From an uncultured Bacteroidia bacterium (GTDB lineage: Bacteria > Bacteroidota > Bacteroidia > Bacteroidales > UBA932): 64,000 bases of DNA. The notes beneath the pieces are model-generated. The model had not been told where the DNA came from and made no database searches. It saw nothing but the letters and a program-made list of their open reading frames with translations. The position numbers and the translations under genes were made by a program. Location of the stretch: positions 26,684 through 90,683 of the forward strand of contig CADAOB010000006.1 of assembly GCA_902789445.1 (NCBI GenBank), in the 5' to 3' direction. Numbering within the stretch: the first letter of the stretch is position 1; each line of letters starts with the position of its first letter. Positions 50,991-61,199 of the stretch are shown here, one piece after another.

Positions 50991-52373
50991 ATGCAAGTTG
51001 CCGCCATCCTCATCGCCCTCAATTTCATCGCAGCGACCGTCTGGTTGCTGCTCAAGAACCGGAACGCCGCACTCATCCTGATCGTGTCGGGCGTGCTGAT
51101 GACGCTCGCGGCCTGGCTGCTGGACGTCCCGGGCGTCCGCCAGGAATTCGGCGGCTTCATCTTCTTCGAACTGCAGGAATGGGTGACCCGCGCCTTCTCC
51201 TCCCGGCTGGCCGGCAGCGGCCTGATGGTGATGCTCCTGTTCGGCTATCTGGCATACATGAAAAGCCTGAAAGCCGACCGGGCCTTCGTCTATGTGATGC
51301 TGCAGCCGCTGTCGGTGCTGCGGAACTATCCGAACCTGGCCGGCCTCGTCCTGATTCCGATCGGCGTGCTGCTGTCGTATGCGTTGCCGTCCGCTTCGGC
51401 CGTCGGCCTGCTGCTGGTGGCTACGCTCTATCCTGTACTCCGCAGCATCGGAATGGGCAAGATGAGCATCCTGTCGATCATCGTGGCCTGCACCCTGCTC
51501 GACATCGGCGTCAATTCGCCCAATACCATCCGTGCGGCCGCGCTGCTGGGCATGGACGTCGTATCGTATTCGGCCTACCAGCTGCAAGTCTTCCTCCCGA
51601 TCCTGGTCATCATCCTGGCCGTGTATTATTTCTTCATCCGCAGGGTTTCCCGCCGGCAGTCCGACAGGACGGCGGCGGCAAGCGTGGCCGCCGAGGAGGA
51701 GGTCCTGAGCTGGAACCACGACACACCGCTCTATTACGCCCTGCTGCCCGTACTGCCGCTGCTGCTGTCGGTCATCTTCTCCGCCAGCCTCCCGCTGGTC
51801 GGCGAACGATATTACCTGAGCCTGAACGCTGCGATCTTCCTGTCGTTCGTGATCGCCGGCCTGATGGACGGCATCCGCGTCCGCTCCTTCCAGAAAGCCG
51901 TCGCTTCGATGACGGTCTTCTGGCGCGGCATGGGCAACGGCTTCACCTCGATCGTGGTGATGATCGTCGCGGCCGACATTTTCGCCCAGGGACTGATGAA
52001 GATGGGGGTGATCGACTCGATGGTGTCGCTGGCACAGTCTGTCCGCATCGGCCGCACGGGCATCACCGCGATGCTCTCCGTCCTGACAATGCTGTCCACC
52101 GTCATCACCGGCAGCTCGACCGCCACGTTCGCGGCCTATGGCCAGATCGTGCCGGAAGTAGCCTTCAGGTTCGGCGCCGATCCGCTCCAGCTGATGCTTT
52201 CCGTCCAGCTGCTGGCGGGCTTCGCGCGCGCCATCTCCCCGATCTCCATGGTTATCATCGTCGTGGCGGAAGCCGTGGACGTCCAACCTTTCAAACTGGT
52301 CCGTTTCCACCTCATCCCGATCGGCATCATCACCCTGCTGACATTGATTTATCTTATGACCATCACATTATGA
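50991..52373 (+). CDS. dcuC: DcuC-like anaerobic C4-dicarboxylate transporter (first copy)
   Basis: A 460-residue integral membrane protein with about 12 hydrophobic segments. Features typical of DcuC-type carriers are G-L-L-L-V-A-T-L-Y-P-V-L, the helix-breaking S-P-N-T-I-R-A-A-A-L-L-G, and near the C-terminus G-S-S-T-A-T-F-A-A-Y-G and F-A-R-A-I-S-P-I-S-M-V. These carriers exchange or export succinate, fumarate and aspartate under anaerobic conditions. Another frame (50981-52384) is open on the same strand but has no membrane pattern and is a shadow. It heads the operon and is paralogous to the gene at 58706. Confidence 0.85.
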   Translation: MQVAAILIALNFIAATVWLLLKNRNAALILIVSGVLMTLAAWLLDVPGVRQEFGGFIFFELQEWVTRAFSSRLAGSGLMVMLLFGYLAYMKSLKADRAFVYVMLQPLSVLRNYPNLAGLVLIPIGVLLSYALPSASAVGLLLVATLYPVLRSIGMGKMSILSIIVACTLLDIGVNSPNTIRAAALLGMDVVSYSAYQLQVFLPILVIILAVYYFFIRRVSRRQSDRTAAASVAAEEEVLSWNHDTPLYYALLPVLPLLLSVIFSASLPLVGERYYLSLNAAIFLSFVIAGLMDGIRVRSFQKAVASMTVFWRGMGNGFTSIVVMIVAADIFAQGLMKMGVIDSMVSLAQSVRIGRTGITAMLSVLTMLSTVITGSSTATFAAYGQIVPEVAFRFGADPLQLMLSVQLLAGFARAISPISMVIIVVAEAVDVQPFKLVRFHLIPIGIITLLTLIYLMTITL

Positions 52374-52390
52374 AACAGATATAAGCCCTT

Positions 52391-53932
52391 ATGAAAAAAA
52401 CGTTCCTGACCGCCCTGCTCTCATTTCTGGCAGGCGGTCTCGCCCTGGCGCAGCCACCGCACGCGGACCTGCAGCGGAAGGTCTATCCGGATCCCGCCGG
52501 CGTCACATTCCGTACGCCCACGCTCGCCCTTGCCGAAGCGCGTTTCGCCACGCTGGAAGAAATCAATGCCTGGCTCGCCGCCCGTGCGGAAGATCCCCGG
52601 ATGCAGCAGACAACCATCGGCACGACCACGAAGGGCCGCGCCGTCCCGATGTACCGCCTGAGCAACGGGAAAAAAGGCCGGAAGGTCAAGGTCTGGCTCC
52701 AGGGAGCGATCCACGGCAATGAACCGGCCGCCACCGAGGCCCTCTTCCAGCTGACCGATTATATCCTGGGCAGCGAAGAAGGCGCACGGCTGCTCGAGCG
52801 GATGGATGTCTATATCCTGCCGATGGCCAACCTGGACGGCTATCTGGCGAACAAGCGGGTTTCGGGCGACGGCTTTGACTTGAACCGCGACCAAACCAAG
52901 TTCGCCGACCCGCAGAGCGTGCTCATCAAACAGGCGTTCATGCAGGTCAATCCGGACGTAGCCGTCGATTTCCACGAATTCCAGCCGAACCGTCCGGTGA
53001 AAGTCCGTTCCGACAAGCCCGACGCCATCCTCTATCATGATGCGCTCTTCCTGCCGACGGGCCATCCTAACGTGCCGCAGCCGCTTCGCGATGCGACGAT
53101 CCGGCTTTTCGAGGAGCCGTGCGGTGCAGCGCTGGACGCCATCGGCTATTCGCATTTCGAATACTTCACGATGAGCGAGACGCTCGGGGAACTGACGCTC
53201 GCCCTCAACGCCCGCAGTCCGCAGTCCAGCTCGACTTCCTACGCCCTGTCGGGCGCCATCTCCTTCTTCGTGGAGCTGCGCGGCATCGGACTGGGCCGCC
53301 TCTCGCTGGCGCGGCGGACCTGGTGCGGCTTCACGGTCGCAAGGGCCGTGCTGGAAAGCACTTATGCCCACCACAAGGAAATCCGGCGCATCGTCCGGGA
53401 GGCTGAGCGGCAGACCGTCCGCCGGCAGAACCCGGTCACGGTGCTGTTCCATTCCAAAGAGAAACGGCTGCCCGTCACCTTCCTGGACATCAACGAGGCG
53501 GCGCCGGTCGTCCTGGAGAACGCCCGGGTGCTGGACGCGCGGGAGCCGCAGGCCGACCTGGTGCGCGAGCGCCCGAAGGCCTATCTGCTTGATGCGTCCC
53601 AGACGCGGGCCGTGGCGAACCTCCGCACGCTGGGCTTGAAGGTCGAACAACTGAAAGCCCCCAAGAAGTTCAACGTGGAATGCTACCGCGTGACCGAGCG
53701 AACGGAGGCCGAAAAAGCCTGGGAGAAGATCCACCGGGTGACGGTCCGGACCGAAGTCACGGCCGCCAGGCGGGAATTCCCGGCCGGGACCTGGCTGGTC
53801 CGCCTCGACCAGGAAAACGCGAACTATGCCGTCTCGGTCCTGGAACCGGAATCCGAGAACGGCTTTGTCTCCTTCCGCGTGACCGAGGCGCAGGAAGGAG
53901 AGACACTCCCCATTTACCGGGTATGCAAATAA
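52391..53932 (+). CDS. M14-family zinc carboxypeptidase
   Basis: A 513-residue exported metallocarboxypeptidase. A signal peptide (F-L-T-A-L-L-S-F-L-A-G-G-L-A-L-A) is followed by the M14 fold. The first zinc ligands are H108 and E111 in A-I-H-G-N-E-P, the substrate arginine is in D-L-N-R166-D, the third ligand is H195 in V-D-F-H-E-F, and the catalytic glutamate is E295 in F-F-V-E-L-R-G. All key residues are present. A C-terminal beta domain (about 400-513) is typical of secreted Bacteroidota members. Likely trims peptides at the surface or in the periplasm for import by the SusC/SusD pair next to it. Confidence 0.88.
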   Translation: MKKTFLTALLSFLAGGLALAQPPHADLQRKVYPDPAGVTFRTPTLALAEARFATLEEINAWLAARAEDPRMQQTTIGTTTKGRAVPMYRLSNGKKGRKVKVWLQGAIHGNEPAATEALFQLTDYILGSEEGARLLERMDVYILPMANLDGYLANKRVSGDGFDLNRDQTKFADPQSVLIKQAFMQVNPDVAVDFHEFQPNRPVKVRSDKPDAILYHDALFLPTGHPNVPQPLRDATIRLFEEPCGAALDAIGYSHFEYFTMSETLGELTLALNARSPQSSSTSYALSGAISFFVELRGIGLGRLSLARRTWCGFTVARAVLESTYAHHKEIRRIVREAERQTVRRQNPVTVLFHSKEKRLPVTFLDINEAAPVVLENARVLDAREPQADLVRERPKAYLLDASQTRAVANLRTLGLKVEQLKAPKKFNVECYRVTERTEAEKAWEKIHRVTVRTEVTAARREFPAGTWLVRLDQENANYAVSVLEPESENGFVSFRVTEAQEGETLPIYRVCK

Positions 53933-53951
53933 CAACCATTACAAAATACCT

Positions 53952-56882
53952 ATGAAAAAAATCTTATGTGCACTCCTCCTGTCGCTGGCCGTGCTGCCGG
54001 TGATGGGACAAGTCAAGGGAACGGTCATCGACGGGGCCACCGGCGAACCGTTCTTCGGCGCCAGCGTGCTGGTCAAGGGTACCACCATCGGTGCCGATAC
54101 GCAGGCAGACGGCACCTTCTCGCTCCCGGCCAAGGTCGGCGACATCCTGCAAATCTCCTTCATCGGCTATGTGACCCAGGAAGTCACGGTCGAGAACCTG
54201 CAACCCATCCAGATCATCCTGCAGGAAGACGTGAATCTCCTCGAGGAGATCGTGGTCGTGGGCTACGGTTCCCAGAAAAAGAGCGACGTGACCGGCGCGG
54301 TGGCCTCGTTCAGTGCCAAACAGCTGGAAGAACGCCCGACCACCAACCTCATCCAGTCGCTGCAGGGCGCCGTGGCCGGCCTGAACATCACGATGACCGG
54401 TTCCGATGCGGAAGGGTCCAATTCCGTGACCCGCATCCGCGGCAACAACTCCATCTCGGCCTCCAACAAGCCGCTGATCATCCTCGACGGCATTCCGTTC
54501 GACGGAAGCTGGTCGGAGATCAATACCAATGACGTGGAGTCGATTGAGATCCTTAAGGACGCCTCCTCGGCCGCCATCTATGGCGCCCGCGGTGCCAACG
54601 GCGTCATCCTGATCCAGACCAAGAAAGGAAAGGCCGGCGACAAGACCGTCGTCTCCTACAACGGCTACTGGTCGTTCAACAAGGCCATCAACATCCCCAA
54701 GATGATGGACGGGGAGACTTTCTACCGGATGAAGACCTCCGCCGGCTGGACGACGGCCGCCACGGAAGAGCAGATGCATGCCGCCGGCAAGAGCACCGAC
54801 TGGCTCGACCTGGCCCTGCGCTACGGCCACAAGATGCAGCACAACCTTTCAGTCCGCGGCGCCGGCAAGACGACGCGTTACTATCTGTCGGCCAACATCA
54901 CGGACAACAAGGGTATCGCCATCGGCAACAAGTTCCAGCGCTATTCCTTCAACATCAACTTCGAACAGGACCTGGGCAAATGGGTGAAATACGGTACCAA
55001 CACCCGCTACGGCTATTTCGACCGGAGCGGCAGCTACGTCAACTTCAGTGACGCCTACCTGATGAACCCGCTGGGCGTCCCCTACAACGAAGACGGCTCC
55101 ATCCGCCTGCTTACCTGGGAAGACAACAACTATGCGAACAACCCGCTGAGCGCCCTCAACGAGATCAGCAGCAACGTGGGCCAGAGTTTCACGACCAACA
55201 ACTACATCGACGTGACCTTCCCCGTCAAGGGCCTGTCCTACCGCCTGAACACCGGTTACACCTTCGGCACGCGCCTCTCGCAGAACTATCAGGGCCTCGA
55301 CACGGTGGACGGCAGCAAGAACAGCGGCGTCCTGTCCATCTCGAACCGCTATTCGAAGGACTGGCTGATCGAGAACATCCTCTCCTTCACCCGTGACTTC
55401 GGCAAACACACGATCTTCTTGACGGGCCTTTATTCCGCCCAGTTCGCCAATACGACGACCAACAGCATCAATGCGTCGGGATTCCCCAACGACGTGATGA
55501 CCTACTGGCAGCCGAACAAGGCTTCCGCCCTATCCGCGTCAGCCGGCAGCGTGACCACGACGCACATCTCCCAGATGCTCCGCGCCAACTACAGTTACGA
55601 CTCGCGCTACCTCTTTACCGCGACGGCCCGCCGCGACGGTTTCTCCGCCTTCGGCAACGACCGCAAATACGGTATCTTCCCGTCCGTGGCCCTGGGCTGG
55701 AACCTCGCCAAGGAGCCTTTCCTGCACGAGACCGCCTTCGCCCGCACCTTCAACAACTTCAAGTTCCGCTTGTCCTGGGGCAAGAACGGAAACGAGGCCA
55801 TCGATGCCTATGCGACGCTCCCGGTGCTCAACGGCAAGAACTACCTGACCGACGACTACAATCCGATCTACGGCTTCTATCCCAACCAGCTCGCCTCGCC
55901 GACGCTGGGCTGGGAGACGACCACCTCTTTCAACGCCGGTATCGACTTCGGCCTGTTCAAGGACCGGATCAAGGGTACCCTGGACGTCTATACCTCGCAG
56001 ACCGTCGACCTGCTGCTCGAGCGGACCATCCCTTCAATCAACGGTACGAACTCCCTGCTGCAGAACATCGGCAAGACCAAGGGCAGCGGCATCGAGTTCC
56101 AGATCTCCTCGGTCAACGTGGCCACGAAGAATTTCACCTGGAGCACGGACTTCAACATCGTCCACTACCAGAATGAGATCGTGGACGTCGGTTTGTATGA
56201 CGAAGCGGGCAAACCCATCGACGACGTCGCTTCGGAATGGTTCATCGGCCATCCGGTCTCCGTCAACTACGACTACACCTTCGACGGCATCCACCAGGTG
56301 GGCGAGACGGTGTCCTACACCTCACCGCTCTCCCAGCCGGGCTATGTGAAATACAAGGACCTGAATACCGACCAGATCATCGACTCCGAAGACCTGTCGG
56401 TCATCGGCAGCCGGGTCCCGCTGTTTACCTTCGGCCTGAACAACACATTCTCCTACAAGAACTTCTCGCTGTCCTTCTTCTTGAACGGCCAGTTCGGCGC
56501 CCTGTATCCCAACTTCCTGATGTCCACGCACACGCTGTCGTACCGCCAGAACCAACTCAACAAGGAATTCTGGACCGAGAGCAACCCCATCAACACCTAT
56601 CCGATGAATGCCGGCGACGGCTCGGAGAACACCAAACGCGTACGCTTCTACGAGAAGACCGACTACATCCGCGTGAAAGACATCAACGCCGCCTACCTCC
56701 TGCCGTCGAAGTGGGTGAAGACCGTCGGGCTGAGCCGCGCCGAAGTCTATTGCAACGTCAAGAACCTCTACACCTGGACCACCTGGTCCGGTCTCGACCC
56801 TGAATTCGTGACCTCGGGCAACAACCAGCGGGCCATCCCGCAGACCTTCGAGGTCCTTTTCGGACTTAAACTGGACTTTTAA
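53952..56882 (+). CDS. SusC/RagA-family TonB-linked outer-membrane transporter
   Basis: A 976-residue outer-membrane importer. A signal peptide ending M-G-Q is followed by a carboxypeptidase-regulatory-like beta domain (V-K-G-T-V-I-D-G-A-T-G-E-P), a TonB-box region (L-L-E-E-I-V-V-V-G-Y-G), the plug (G-A-V-A-G-L-N-I, I-R-G-N-N-S-I, D-A-S-S-A-A-I-Y-G-A-R-G-A-N-G) and a 22-strand barrel ending in phenylalanine (L-K-L-D-F). With the SusD-type lipoprotein two bases later it forms the lidded import complex. The flanking peptidases, absence of glycoside hydrolases and neighbouring amino-acid genes suggest a peptide substrate rather than a glycan; this is inference. Confidence 0.95.
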   Translation: MKKILCALLLSLAVLPVMGQVKGTVIDGATGEPFFGASVLVKGTTIGADTQADGTFSLPAKVGDILQISFIGYVTQEVTVENLQPIQIILQEDVNLLEEIVVVGYGSQKKSDVTGAVASFSAKQLEERPTTNLIQSLQGAVAGLNITMTGSDAEGSNSVTRIRGNNSISASNKPLIILDGIPFDGSWSEINTNDVESIEILKDASSAAIYGARGANGVILIQTKKGKAGDKTVVSYNGYWSFNKAINIPKMMDGETFYRMKTSAGWTTAATEEQMHAAGKSTDWLDLALRYGHKMQHNLSVRGAGKTTRYYLSANITDNKGIAIGNKFQRYSFNINFEQDLGKWVKYGTNTRYGYFDRSGSYVNFSDAYLMNPLGVPYNEDGSIRLLTWEDNNYANNPLSALNEISSNVGQSFTTNNYIDVTFPVKGLSYRLNTGYTFGTRLSQNYQGLDTVDGSKNSGVLSISNRYSKDWLIENILSFTRDFGKHTIFLTGLYSAQFANTTTNSINASGFPNDVMTYWQPNKASALSASAGSVTTTHISQMLRANYSYDSRYLFTATARRDGFSAFGNDRKYGIFPSVALGWNLAKEPFLHETAFARTFNNFKFRLSWGKNGNEAIDAYATLPVLNGKNYLTDDYNPIYGFYPNQLASPTLGWETTTSFNAGIDFGLFKDRIKGTLDVYTSQTVDLLLERTIPSINGTNSLLQNIGKTKGSGIEFQISSVNVATKNFTWSTDFNIVHYQNEIVDVGLYDEAGKPIDDVASEWFIGHPVSVNYDYTFDGIHQVGETVSYTSPLSQPGYVKYKDLNTDQIIDSEDLSVIGSRVPLFTFGLNNTFSYKNFSLSFFLNGQFGALYPNFLMSTHTLSYRQNQLNKEFWTESNPINTYPMNAGDGSENTKRVRFYEKTDYIRVKDINAAYLLPSKWVKTVGLSRAEVYCNVKNLYTWTTWSGLDPEFVTSGNNQRAIPQTFEVLFGLKLDF

Positions 56883-56899
56883 TCTTGGAGGAAAACACC

Positions 56900-58684
56900 A
56901 TGAAAAAGAATATCTGCATCTTTCTGCTTTCCGTACTCAGCCTCCTGGCTTTCACCGCCTGCTCCGAGGAATTCCTGGTGGAACATCCGGTCACGGACAT
57001 TTATGCGGACAATCTGCTGACCAACTATACAGGCTTTGAAAGCATGAACTACGCCCTGCTGAGCATGGTCCGGGACGAATACGGCCGCATGGACATCAAC
57101 TACGGCAGCACCTCCTTCGGCTCCCTGCCGTTCGCCAAATCCACGATGTGGAGCTGCGGCACCGACAATGCCTGGGGCAACAACCGCCACACGAGCTTCC
57201 GCTTCTTCAATTATCCGAAAAACATCGTTTCGATGGCCAACGAACCCTGCTTCCTCTCGCTCTTCGAATGGCTCTACAAAGTGGTCAACACGGCCAACAT
57301 GGTGATCGGCCGCGCTGAAAACGAGGACGTGGACTGGGAAGGCGGCTCGGCAGCCGTCGACCAGCAGCACAAGGAGCTGGTGATTGCCGAGGCGCGTCTC
57401 TATCGGGCCTGGGCCTACCGTCACCTGACCTATTCCTTCGGCGCCGTCCCGCTCAGCACGGAAGAGATCACGGGCGCCAACTACCGGGTGGACTGGGAGC
57501 GCAACTCCGTGGATGAGATCCGGGCCCTGATGGAGGAAGACCTCAAGTATGCCGTGGAGAAGCTACCCTGGCGCCAGGGCAACAACAACACGAAACCGAA
57601 CCAGGCCGTCGCCCGCCATTACTTGGGCGAACTCTATCTGGCCATGGGCAAGCCGTCCGAGGCCAGGAGCGTGCTCCAGCCGCTCGTGGAAGGCAGCAAT
57701 TTCAGCCTGATGACCAGCCGCTTCGGCAAGAATGCCGCCAATCCGGGCAGCGCCTTCATCGACGTGTTCCGCGCCCCGCTCTACTCAGACGGCAACAACG
57801 AAGTGCTCTGGGCCTTCCTCAACACCGAGGAGGAGAACACCAGCTACGGCAACTCGACGGTGATGTTCATGCGCAACATGTGGGTGAACTACTACTCCAG
57901 CAACTCGACCATCTCGAAACTGACCTGCGCCCTCTACCCGGGCCAGACGGCCGTGCTCTTCTGGTCGCTCAACGGCGGCAAGGGCGCCGGACGCTGCGCC
58001 ATCTCGCTGGGCGCCCACAAGCTGTGGAACTATGACAACCAGCAGGACAACGACGTACGCTACGACGAGAACTCGATGATCTGGCACGTCTATTTCCTGG
58101 ATGACGACGGGGAGCAATACGAGGTCAAGAACTTCATCAACCTCAAGACCAATGCGGCGATGAGCAACGACAACGACCCGACCATCAAGCAGTACAACCT
58201 GCCTTCCACCCGCAAGTGGCAGTATGTCAATCCGGTTTTTGAGAAGGCGAGTGCCGACAACCAGTTCAACAACCTGGTCTATCTGCGCCTGGCCGAGACC
58301 TACCTGCTCTATGCCGAAGCCCTCTACAAACTGAACGACGCCAGCGGTGCCGCCGAGTGGATCAACAAGGTGCGCCGCCGTGCCAACTGTTCCGAGATTC
58401 CGGCCAGCGTGGTTTCTATCGATTTTATCCTCGATGAACGCAGCCGCGAGCTGATCACCGAAGAGCAGCGCCGCGAGACGCTGATCCGTCTCAGCCAGGA
58501 AAACGGCGGCGACGAGCGTCTGGCCAGCAACATCTTCAAGAGCCGGGTCCGGGCCCACAACGAGGTCTCCGGCCGTGAGGTGCGCGGCATGCACGACGAC
58601 GTGACGCCCGTGCTCTTCCCGCTTCCGCAGGAATTCATCAACTCTAACACGGGCAGAAAGATCGAGCAGAATCCGGGTTATTAA
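56900..58684 (+). CDS. SusD/RagB-family lipoprotein
   Basis: A 594-residue surface lipoprotein: signal with lipobox L-A-F-T-A-C-S-E-E-F-L, then a TPR-rich SusD fold with V-I-A-E-A-R-L-Y-R-A-W-A-Y-R-H-L, Y-L-G-E-L-Y-L-A-M-G-K, R-L-A-E-T-Y-L-L-Y-A-E-A-L-Y-K and I-L-D-E-R-S-R-E-L. It acts as the ligand-binding lid of the SusC transporter upstream. The ATG at 56900 with an upstream GGAGG-like sequence is preferred over TTG at 56885. Sequence beside the SusC stop shows the two are translated in series. Confidence 0.93.
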   Translation: MKKNICIFLLSVLSLLAFTACSEEFLVEHPVTDIYADNLLTNYTGFESMNYALLSMVRDEYGRMDINYGSTSFGSLPFAKSTMWSCGTDNAWGNNRHTSFRFFNYPKNIVSMANEPCFLSLFEWLYKVVNTANMVIGRAENEDVDWEGGSAAVDQQHKELVIAEARLYRAWAYRHLTYSFGAVPLSTEEITGANYRVDWERNSVDEIRALMEEDLKYAVEKLPWRQGNNNTKPNQAVARHYLGELYLAMGKPSEARSVLQPLVEGSNFSLMTSRFGKNAANPGSAFIDVFRAPLYSDGNNEVLWAFLNTEEENTSYGNSTVMFMRNMWVNYYSSNSTISKLTCALYPGQTAVLFWSLNGGKGAGRCAISLGAHKLWNYDNQQDNDVRYDENSMIWHVYFLDDDGEQYEVKNFINLKTNAAMSNDNDPTIKQYNLPSTRKWQYVNPVFEKASADNQFNNLVYLRLAETYLLYAEALYKLNDASGAAEWINKVRRRANCSEIPASVVSIDFILDERSRELITEEQRRETLIRLSQENGGDERLASNIFKSRVRAHNEVSGREVRGMHDDVTPVLFPLPQEFINSNTGRKIEQNPGY

Positions 58685-58705
58685 TCGCTGCGGCTGTTGT
58701 ACGCT

Positions 58706-60079
58706 ATGGGTCTTTTATCCTTCCTGATCTGTGTGGCAGTCATCGCCCTGACGGCGGTCCTGCTCTACAAGAAATACAATCCGCAAGGCGTCCTGCTGCT
58801 TTCGGGGCTGTTCATGGTGGCCCTGGCCGCCGTCATCGGGCTGCAAGCCCCTGACGTGGCCAGGACCACCGGGTCCCGACTGTTCGATGTATTCCATTTT
58901 GCTGAAGAGAAATTTGTATCGAATTTTGCCCGGGCAGGACTGATGATCATGGTCATCGGCGGGTATGTGGCTTTCATGAACAAGATTCAAGCGACCAATA
59001 TGCTGGTTTACCTGGCCATCAAGCCGCTGGCTTTTCTGAAGAAAAGCCCCTATCTGGCGGCGGCGCTGGCCATTCCCATCGGGCAGCTGCTGTTCATCAC
59101 CACACCCTCGGCAGCGGGCGTGGGCCTGCTGCTGGTCGCTACCCTCTATCCGATCCTGATCAATCTGGGCGTGAGCAAGATGACGGCCCTGACCGCCATT
59201 TCAGCCGCCACGCTCTTCGACCAGGGGCCCGGCTCGGCCAATACGGCGGCCGCTTCTTCCCTGGTCGGCCTCAGCCCCGTGGAGTATTTTCTGAAGTTCC
59301 AGATGCCCAACGTAATCCCGACGACTTTGATTCTGATGCTGGTCTTTTTCCTTTACAACCGCTGGTGCGACAAGCGCGACCTGGCAGCCGGGAAACAGAT
59401 CTACAGCACGGAAAAAGTGGATGAGGCCGGCCGGCCTGACGTGCCGGGCGTTTTTGCACTTCTGCCGCTGGTGCCGATCCTGATCCTGGTCATCTTCTCA
59501 GAATATATCGGCTTGTTCAACGTCTCACTCTCGACGACGGTGGCGATGCTCATCTCTTTCTTCATTGCGCTGATCTTCGTCGCCATCCACCAGCGCAGCG
59601 TCAAGAAGGTCTTCCCGCTCTTCACGACGTTCTGGCAGGGAATGGGAAATGTATTCGCCTCGGTCATCACACTGATCGTGGCAGCCGAGATTTTCTCGGG
59701 CGGCCTGATCAGCCTGGGCTTTATCGAAAGCCTGGTGTCCGGCACGACCGGCATCGGTTTCGGGGGCGTATCGATCTCCATCGTCATCACGGCGGTCGTC
59801 TTCTTCGCCGCAATGCTGATGGGCAGCGGCAATGCAGCCTTCTTCTCCTTCGGTCCCCTGATTCCCGACATCGCGGCCCGGATCGGCATGCCGGCCGTGC
59901 AGATGATTCTTCCGATGCAGCTGGCAGCCAGCATGGGTCGCGCCACCTCGCCGATCGCCGGTGTGATCGTGGCCATCTGCGGCGTGGCGGGCGTTTCGCC
60001 GCTGGAATTGGCCCGCCGCAACATGGTGCCGTTGATCATCGGCGTCATCTGCCTGACTGTCATTCATTTCTTTATTTAA
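58706..60079 (+). CDS. dcuC: DcuC-like anaerobic C4-dicarboxylate transporter (second copy)
   Basis: A 457-residue membrane protein paralogous to the carrier at 50991. It keeps the same signatures: I-P-I-G-Q-L-L-F-I-T-T-P-S-A-A-G-V-G-L-L-L-V-A-T-L-Y-P, the D-Q-G-P-G-S-A-N-T helix break, G-S-G-N-A-A-F-F-S-F-G-P and M-G-R-A-T-S-P-I-A-G-V. Two such genes in one operon around a SusCD pair may serve different substrates or directions, for example aspartate uptake against succinate export. The ATG at 58706 is chosen over TTG at 58697. Confidence 0.86.
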   Translation: MGLLSFLICVAVIALTAVLLYKKYNPQGVLLLSGLFMVALAAVIGLQAPDVARTTGSRLFDVFHFAEEKFVSNFARAGLMIMVIGGYVAFMNKIQATNMLVYLAIKPLAFLKKSPYLAAALAIPIGQLLFITTPSAAGVGLLLVATLYPILINLGVSKMTALTAISAATLFDQGPGSANTAAASSLVGLSPVEYFLKFQMPNVIPTTLILMLVFFLYNRWCDKRDLAAGKQIYSTEKVDEAGRPDVPGVFALLPLVPILILVIFSEYIGLFNVSLSTTVAMLISFFIALIFVAIHQRSVKKVFPLFTTFWQGMGNVFASVITLIVAAEIFSGGLISLGFIESLVSGTTGIGFGGVSISIVITAVVFFAAMLMGSGNAAFFSFGPLIPDIAARIGMPAVQMILPMQLAASMGRATSPIAGVIVAICGVAGVSPLELARRNMVPLIIGVICLTVIHFFI

Positions 60080-60089
60080 TTGAAACACA

Positions 60090-61199
60090 ATGGAATTATT
60101 CTATAACTGCAAGATATATGCACCGGAGCGGCTCACTCAGACCCAGGTCCTCACGGCGACCGGCAAGATTCTGGCCATTGGCGACGATCTCAGCGTAACG
60201 GGCGTCCCGCTCAAGGAATTCGATCTCGAGGGACGTTGCCTCGTCCCCGGTTTCATCGACCAGCACGTCCACGTGACCGGGGGCGGCGGTCAGTTCGGCT
60301 TCGCCTCCCTCATTCCAGAGGTCACGCTTGCCGAACTGGCCGCCACCGGTACGACCACCGTCGTCGGGCTGCTGGGCACCGACGGTTTTGTCAAGGACCT
60401 GCCCACGCTTTATGCGAAGGTCAAGGCGCTCGATGCGGAAGGTCTTTCAGCTTATATGCTGACCAGTTACTACGGCCTGCCGGAGCGGACGCTCACCGGC
60501 TCGGTGGCGGAGGATTTGATCTACATTGACAAAGTCATCGGTTGCAAGCTGGCCTTGAGCGACGACCGCTGCTCCTTCCCCACGGAACTGGAAATCCTGC
60601 GGCTGATCAACCAGGTGCGCCTGGGCGGCTTCACCTCGGGCAAACACGGTATTTTGCACATCCACCTGGGAAACCTCAAGACCCGGATCGACGTGCTTCA
60701 CCATATCGTGGACCAGTACCCGTCCCTGATTTCCTATCTCTCGCCCACACACTGCATCCGAACCCGGCCGCTTTTCGACACTTGCGTCGAATTTGCAAAA
60801 AAAGGCGGTATGATGGATATCTCCACGGGAGGAACGCGCTTTGTCGAAGCGCATCAGGCAGTTGCCCTGGCACTGGAAGCCGGTGTACCGCTGTCGAATC
60901 TGACGTTCTCCAGCGACGGCCACGGCGGTGTGCGCCGGGAAGACCCAGCCACAGGTGAGGTCAGCTACACCCCCGCACCGCTGACGCTCAATTACAAAGA
61001 GATGGTCGCACTGGTCCGCGACGGAATCCTGCCGCTGGAATCGGCCCTGCAACTGTTGACGACCAATCCCGCCCGCAATCTTTCACTGCGGTGCAAGGGA
61101 CGCATCGCCGCCGGCTGTGACGCCGACTTTGTAGCCCTCAATGAGGACCTTTCCATCCACAGTGTCTACGCAAAAGGAAAAAAAGTCTATGCATCGTAA
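60090..61199 (+). CDS. iadA: Isoaspartyl dipeptidase (beta-aspartyl peptidase)
   Basis: Hydrolyses beta-aspartyl dipeptides, releasing aspartate. The 369-residue amidohydrolase has the first metal histidines in F-I-D-Q-H-V-H-V-T-G-G-G-G, the carbamylated lysine in V-I-G-C-K-L-A-L-S-D-D-R, the further histidines in G-I-L-H-I-H-L-G-N, and the catalytic aspartate in F-S-S-D-G-H-G-G. No signal peptide, so it acts in the cytoplasm after peptide import. Ten bases after the second dcuC gene; its end overlaps the start of the hydrolase gene by 11 bases. Confidence 0.9.
   Translation: MELFYNCKIYAPERLTQTQVLTATGKILAIGDDLSVTGVPLKEFDLEGRCLVPGFIDQHVHVTGGGGQFGFASLIPEVTLAELAATGTTTVVGLLGTDGFVKDLPTLYAKVKALDAEGLSAYMLTSYYGLPERTLTGSVAEDLIYIDKVIGCKLALSDDRCSFPTELEILRLINQVRLGGFTSGKHGILHIHLGNLKTRIDVLHHIVDQYPSLISYLSPTHCIRTRPLFDTCVEFAKKGGMMDISTGGTRFVEAHQAVALALEAGVPLSNLTFSSDGHGGVRREDPATGEVSYTPAPLTLNYKEMVALVRDGILPLESALQLLTTNPARNLSLRCKGRIAAGCDADFVALNEDLSIHSVYAKGKKVYAS

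Noticed and set aside
50981-52384. Long plus-strand frame overlapping the first DcuC gene
   Set aside because: Arg/Pro/Gly-rich shadow frame without membrane pattern; the frame at 50991-52373 gives a typical 12-helix carrier.
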